In this document: positions 5,862-6,501 of the stretch, piece by piece | Layout of the letters: every line of letters begins with the position of its first letter | Position numbering within the stretch: the first letter of the stretch is position 1 | Position numbers and translations under genes: made by a program | Notes under the pieces: model-generated | What the model was told of the DNA's origin: nothing | What the model saw: the letters and a program-made list of their open reading frames with translations, nothing else | Databases searched by the model: none | Source: Acidobacteriota bacterium | Lineage (GTDB): Bacteria > Acidobacteriota > Terriglobia > Terriglobales > Acidobacteriaceae | Length of the DNA: 6,501 nt | NCBI GenBank assembly: GCA_021810175.1 | Contig: JAJZJJ010000173.1 | Location: 1 to 6,501, forward strand | Direction of reading: 5' to 3'

Positions 5862-6501
5862 CTATAACGCGCTTCCTAGATCCCGGGCTGAATTTTTTCC
5901 GGTTTTCAAGGTATTTGCCGGTGCTTGCATGCTTTCTTCCGGGTTTTCTCGCCACGGCACATGCGGACTGTTCCTCAGTCGATCACTCCGTTCCAGAGCG
6001 GCCAGCACCAGGGCCCCCGCCGTGTGAATATTGCCCGCGCCCATTGTCAGAATCAGATCTCCCGGCTCGGCCGCTCGCGCGAGATCTTCGGCGACAGACC
6101 CGAAGGACGCAGCGTATCGAATCTGCGGATGTTCAATGTTCTTGACCAGGGAAACCGCGTCGATGCCGGGAATGGGCGCCTCACTGGCGGCGTAGATGTC
6201 TGTGATCCAGACCGCGTCGGCATCGTCAAAACAGTGGCGGAACTCCGCCTGGAGATCTCGGGTGCGCGTGTAGCGGTGCGGCTGAAACAGGACCAGAACG
6301 CGGCGAAAGCCGCATTGCCGGGCCGCCTGCAAGGTGGCGCGGATTTCCGTGGGGTGATGTCCGTAATCGTCGATGACCGTGACGCCGTGGACCTCTCCCT
6401 TGTGCTGGAATCTGCGTTCCACCCCGCGAAATTCCCGGAGGGCGGCGGCGATCCGGTCCGGCGCAATGCCCAGTTGAACGCCGACAGCCACAGCAGCCGT
6501 T
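5862..6501 (-). CDS. murC: UDP-N-acetylmuramate--L-alanine ligase MurC, C-terminal part (5' end outside window)
   Basis: About 212 residues are visible; full MurC is usually 450-490. MurC adds L-alanine to UDP-MurNAc using ATP, the first cytoplasmic step of the peptidoglycan stem peptide. The fragment is the C-terminal Mur ligase domain: FRGVERRFQ (24-32), the hallmark VIDDYGHHPTEI (42-53), LFQPHRYTRTRDL, and TDIYAASEAPIPGID, ending with LILTMGAGNIHTAG. DYGHHPTE together with QPHRYTRT separates MurC from MurD, MurE and MurF and fits MurC or the related Mpl; the dcw position favours MurC. The last 42 residues, after LAALE, form a polar tail with no motif I recognise. The frame runs off the right edge; the GTG at 6491 is an internal valine. 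The TAG stop is 33 nt before the ftsQ GTG and in the same frame. murB and ddl, often placed between murC and ftsQ, are absent here. Confidence 0.96.
   Translation of the reverse strand, partial: TAAVAVGVQLGIAPDRIAAALREFRGVERRFQHKGEVHGVTVIDDYGHHPTEIRATLQAARQCGFRRVLVLFQPHRYTRTRDLQAEFRHCFDDADAVWITDIYAASEAPIPGIDAVSLVKNIEHPQIRYAASFGSVAEDLARAAEPGDLILTMGAGNIHTAGALVLAALERSDRLRNSPHVPWRENPEESMQAPANTLKTGKNSARDLGSAL

Noticed and set aside
5861..5866. TATAGT, a -10-like hexamer just upstream of ftsQ
   Set aside because: It overlaps the murC stop codon and has no acceptable -35 hexamer 16-18 nt upstream, so it is probably chance.
5767..5955. Minus-strand 62-residue frame spanning the murC-ftsQ junction
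   Set aside because: It is Lys/Arg-rich, overlaps two supported genes and contains no recognised motif; its GTG start has no ribosome-binding site.
3704..6027. Long plus-strand open frames opposite ftsA, ftsQ and murC (3704-4642, 3867-4997, 4984-6027)
   Set aside because: Their composition is Arg/Ser/Ala-rich and motif-free, and each is fully explained as the complement of a real gene.

Overview
The window is a high-GC bacterial chromosomal segment covering the distal end of a division and cell-wall (dcw) cluster. Five genes are read on the minus strand (right to left): the 3' part of murC, then ftsQ, ftsA, ftsZ and a small secreted penicillin-binding transpeptidase. On the plus strand, at the left edge, is the 3' end of a polyprenyl diphosphate synthase gene convergent with the transpeptidase gene. 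The coding style, the altered FtsA nucleotide motifs and a GTCATCCTGAGC-type intergenic element suggest an acidobacterium (Terriglobia-like). That assignment comes from recalled family features, not from a search, and is moderate at best.

Layout: 2-385 (+) C-terminal part of an IspA-type prenyl synthase; 386-451 short convergent spacer with no convincing terminator; 452-1708 (-) transpeptidase with signal peptide and Arg/His-rich linker; 1709-1904 intergenic region with a perfect 18-bp inverted repeat; 1905-3290 (-) ftsZ; 3291-3361 ftsZ leader; 3362-4585 (-) ftsA; 4586-4628 short gap; 4629-5828 (-) ftsQ from a GTG start; 5829-5861 short gap; 5862 to the right edge (-) the C-terminal ligase domain of murC. 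No gene-free stretch exceeds 300 bases, and I found no RNA genes, CRISPR arrays or insertion sequences.

The genes form one functional set. MurC makes UDP-MurNAc-L-Ala in the cytoplasm. FtsZ polymerises at midcell, FtsA tethers it to the membrane, FtsQ is part of the periplasmic FtsQLB signalling complex, and the transpeptidase should cross-link peptidoglycan outside the membrane. A prenyl synthase of this kind can supply farnesyl diphosphate, the precursor of the undecaprenyl lipid carrier.

I do not see a wholly new system. Points worth a second look are three cysteines of the transpeptidase that sit in or next to its active-site motifs, its extremely basic linker, an in-frame U-UUU-UUU heptamer in ftsZ whose -1 frame stops immediately, the hairpin element after ftsZ, a His-rich tail on FtsQ, substitutions in the FtsA ATP-site motifs, and the direct murC-ftsQ junction without murB or ddl.
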